From Clostridia bacterium (GTDB taxonomy: Bacteria; Bacillota; DULZ01): a stretch of 7,933 nucleotides of DNA. How positions within the stretch are numbered: position 1 is the stretch's first letter; each line of letters begins with the position of its first letter. Positions 5,586 through 7,933 of this stretch are shown piece after piece. The notes beneath the pieces are model-generated. The model did not search any database. It saw nothing but the letters and a program-made list of their open reading frames with translations, and was not told the origin of the DNA. The stretch covers positions 1 to 7,933 of the forward strand of contig JAAYOX010000013.1 of NCBI GenBank assembly GCA_012520135.1, written 5' to 3'. The position numbers were made by a program, and so were the translations under genes.

Positions 5586-7933
5586 TTATCCTTGGGCAAG
5601 GCGCAGGTAATTGGCGTACCGCTCCTTGGCGTCTTCCTCTGCTTTGGCAAACAATTCATCAGCCACTTCGGGGAAGGTCTTCTTCAAGGAGGCATAACGA
5701 ACTTCACTTAAGAGGAAGTCTCTGAAAGAAGCAGTCGGCTCCTTGGAGTCCAAAATAAACGGGTTCTTACCTTCTTTCTTCAATTCAGGATTGTAGCGAT
5801 ATAGGTGCCAGTATCCTGCTTCCACTGCTTTAGCCATCTGCTCCTGGGTTCTACCCATGCCTGCATAAATACCATGGTTGATACAGGGAGCATAAGCGAT
5901 AATCAGGGAGGGGCCGTCATAAGCCTCGGCTTCGGTTAAAGCTTTCAACAGCTGGTTCTTGTTGGCTCCCATGGCTACCTGGGCTACATAGACATATCCA
6001 TAACTCATAGCAATCATGCCCAGGTCTTTCTTCTTCACCCGCTTGCCGGCTGCCGCAAATTTGGCTACCGCCGCAGTTGGTGAAGCCTTAGAGGCCTGCC
6101 CGCCGGTGTTGGAATATACTTCCGTATCAAAGACAAGCACATTCACGTCTTCTCCGGAAGCCAGGACGTGATCTAATCCTCCGAAACCAATATCGTAGGC
6201 CCAACCGTCACCGCCAATAATCCATTGGGATTTCTTAATCAGATAGTCTTTCTTCTCCAAGATCTCTTCCAGTACAGGATTACCTGCTGCCTGTTGTTCC
6301 AATAAGGGTAGCATCGCTTTCGTAGCCGCTTTGGAAGCTCCTGCATCGTTAAAACCTTCCAGCCAAGCGGTGAAAGCTTCTTTCAATTCTACTGAAATAT
6401 TGTCTTCCAAAGCCATCTTCATCAAATCTCTGATACGGGCTCTGATTTGCTTAACTGCTGACTGCATGCCGTAACCAAACTCCGCGTTATCCTCAAAGAG
6501 GGAGTTGGCCCAGGAAGGTCCTTTGCCTTCGGCATTAGTGCAATAAGGTGCCGAGGGAGAGGATGCTCCCCAGATAGATGAGCAGCCGGTAGCATTGGCA
6601 ATCATCATCCGATCCCCAAAGAGTTGAGTCACCAGTTTGGCGTAAGGAGTTTCTCCACAACCGGCACAGGCCCCGGAGAACTCCAGATAAGGCTGAGCAA
6701 ACTGACTGCCTCTGATAGTATTGATGCTCACTAAGTCGTCTTTCACCGTTACGGTCATGGCATAATCCCAATTGGGCTGTTCCACATCCAGTTGAGAGGC
6801 TATAGGCCTCATGACCAGAGCTTTTTCCTTGGCAGGACAAATGTTTGCACAGTTGCCGCAACCGGCACAATCCAAAGGACTGACTTGAATCCGGTAGGCT
6901 AACCCTGCTAATTGCTTACCGGTGCCGTTCAGGGTAATAAAGCTTTCCGGAGCTTTAGCTTTTTCTTCTTCATTCAAGAGTACCGGTCTAATGGCTGCAT
7001 GAGGACAGACAAAGGAACACTGGTTGCACTGGGTGCAGTTTTCCGGAATCCACTGGGGTACGTCAATAGCAATACCCCTCTTTTCATAGCGGGAAGTACC
7101 CATGGGCAAGGTGCCGTCTTCTCTGCCCACAAAAGTGCTGACGGGTAATTTGTCTCCTTCCTGCCGGTTCATCGGTATCATTACTTCTTTAACGAATTCA
7201 GGAACTTCTTGAGTGGCTGCCGCTTCTTCTTGAGCGTCTGCCCAGGTTGCCGGTATTTCTACTTTTACTAAAGCGTCAATTCCCCGTTCAACAGCCAAGT
7301 CGTCCATCTCAACAATTTTTTCGCCCTTTGTCCCGTAGCTGTCCCTAATCGCTTGTTTCATGTATTTAACGGCATCTTCCAAAGGTATTACCTTAGCCAA
7401 TTTGAAGAAAGCTGACTGCATCACCATATTAATCCTGCCGCCAAGACCGATCTCACCGGCAATGCTGACTGCGTCAATAATATAGAAGTTGATCTTGTTG
7501 TTGGCCAGGTAACGCTTTACGTTGGCGGGTAACTTGCTGTCCAGTTCCCCAGGGGACCAACGACAGTTGAGCAGGAAGGTGCCTCCTTCTTTGAGACCGG
7601 CCAAAACATCATAGTTATACACATAAGACTGGTTGTGACAGGCTACAAAATCCGCCTGGTCGATCAAATAAGTAGATTTGATGGGCTTTTTACCAAAACG
7701 GAGGTGAGAAATAGTTACACCGCCGGACTTTTTGGAGTCATAGGCAAAATAGCCTTGGGCGTAAAGATCCGTTTTATCCCCGATAATTTTAATGGCATTT
7801 TGGTTAGCCCCAACAGTCCCGTCAGAGCCTAAGCCCCAGAACTTGCAGCGAATAGTGCCTTCCGGCGCGGTATTAATACCCTCAACGCTTGGTAGGGATG
7901 TATGGGTCACGTCATCGACAATGCCGATGGTAA
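5586..7933 (-). CDS. nifJ: Pyruvate:ferredoxin oxidoreductase, C-terminal two thirds (5' end outside window)
   Basis: The frame is open at the window edge; 782 codons are visible of an expected 1170 or so, leaving about 390 N-terminal residues outside. The enzyme oxidises pyruvate with CoA to acetyl-CoA, CO2 and reduced ferredoxin in anaerobes. Counting from the GTG at 7910, which is not a real start: domain III-like segment 12-220; two 4Fe-4S ferredoxin motifs C292/C295/C298/C302 and C348/C351/C354/C358; proximal-cluster cysteines C415, C418, C443 and C676; and the thiamine diphosphate and Mg site G-D-G-W-A-Y-D-I-G (567-575) with T596 and V598 in D-T-E-V-Y-S-N-T-G-G. All cluster ligands are intact. 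Residues T-H-T-S-L-P at the visible start match the family. The long C-terminal extension of Desulfovibrio africanus PFOR is absent. It ends in its own terminator. It is also called por. Confidence 0.97.
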   Translation of the reverse strand, partial: TIGIVDDVTHTSLPSVEGINTAPEGTIRCKFWGLGSDGTVGANQNAIKIIGDKTDLYAQGYFAYDSKKSGGVTISHLRFGKKPIKSTYLIDQADFVACHNQSYVYNYDVLAGLKEGGTFLLNCRWSPGELDSKLPANVKRYLANNKINFYIIDAVSIAGEIGLGGRINMVMQSAFFKLAKVIPLEDAVKYMKQAIRDSYGTKGEKIVEMDDLAVERGIDALVKVEIPATWADAQEEAAATQEVPEFVKEVMIPMNRQEGDKLPVSTFVGREDGTLPMGTSRYEKRGIAIDVPQWIPENCTQCNQCSFVCPHAAIRPVLLNEEEKAKAPESFITLNGTGKQLAGLAYRIQVSPLDCAGCGNCANICPAKEKALVMRPIASQLDVEQPNWDYAMTVTVKDDLVSINTIRGSQFAQPYLEFSGACAGCGETPYAKLVTQLFGDRMMIANATGCSSIWGASSPSAPYCTNAEGKGPSWANSLFEDNAEFGYGMQSAVKQIRARIRDLMKMALEDNISVELKEAFTAWLEGFNDAGASKAATKAMLPLLEQQAAGNPVLEEILEKKDYLIKKSQWIIGGDGWAYDIGFGGLDHVLASGEDVNVLVFDTEVYSNTGGQASKASPTAAVAKFAAAGKRVKKKDLGMIAMSYGYVYVAQVAMGANKNQLLKALTEAEAYDGPSLIIAYAPCINHGIYAGMGRTQEQMAKAVEAGYWHLYRYNPELKKEGKNPFILDSKEPTASFRDFLLSEVRYASLKKTFPEVADELFAKAEEDAKERYANYLRLAQG

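Noticed and set aside
6535..6870. Minus-strand alternative frame of 111 codons inside the oxidoreductase gene
   Set aside because: Shadow frame inside a gene whose cluster cysteines and cofactor motifs are all intact in the main frame.

Overview
The window comes from an anaerobic, low-to-mid GC Gram-positive bacterium, most likely a member of the Clostridia (Peptococcaceae-like). Evidence: a homodimer-type pyruvate:ferredoxin oxidoreductase, a YlqG/YlqH pair, a Bacillus-type Xpt, a PolX with a PHP domain, an Isf-type flavoprotein, a DUF3786 protein, and strong Shine-Dalgarno sites with some TTG starts. The genus is inferred from gene content only. All seven genes lie on the minus strand, so transcription runs from high to low coordinates; the plus-strand frames look like shadows.

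Layout in transcription order. (1) 7933-5586: the C-terminal two thirds of a pyruvate:ferredoxin oxidoreductase, cut by the window edge and closed by a perfect 10-bp intrinsic terminator at 5551-5580. (2) 5488-4145 and 4136-3819: a FliK-like protein (YlqG) followed 8 nt later by a stand-alone FlhB C-terminal-domain protein (YlqH). (3) 3819-3742: a short control region with a near-consensus sigma-A promoter (TTTACA, 17 bp, TATAAT), a perfect match to the Bacillus PurR PurBox in the promoter spacer, and a second, inverted, 11/13 PurBox just past the expected transcription start. (4) 3742-132: xpt, polX, an iron-sulfur flavoprotein and a DUF3786 gene, all co-directional with gaps of 14, 40 and 35 nt and no terminator between them. 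A terminator at 1-37 closes the unit.

Functional reading. The most interesting point is that xanthine salvage (Xpt) is under what looks like a complete PurR operator and that the repair polymerase PolX follows only 14 nt after xpt, so PolX and possibly the two downstream genes would be co-regulated with purine metabolism. The YlqG/YlqH pair resembles the interacting FliK and FlhB C-domain pair of the flagellar export switch but has no other flagellar gene beside it here. No CRISPR array, mobile element, rRNA, tRNA or recognisable riboswitch was seen. No radically new system was found; the unusual content is regulatory and contextual.
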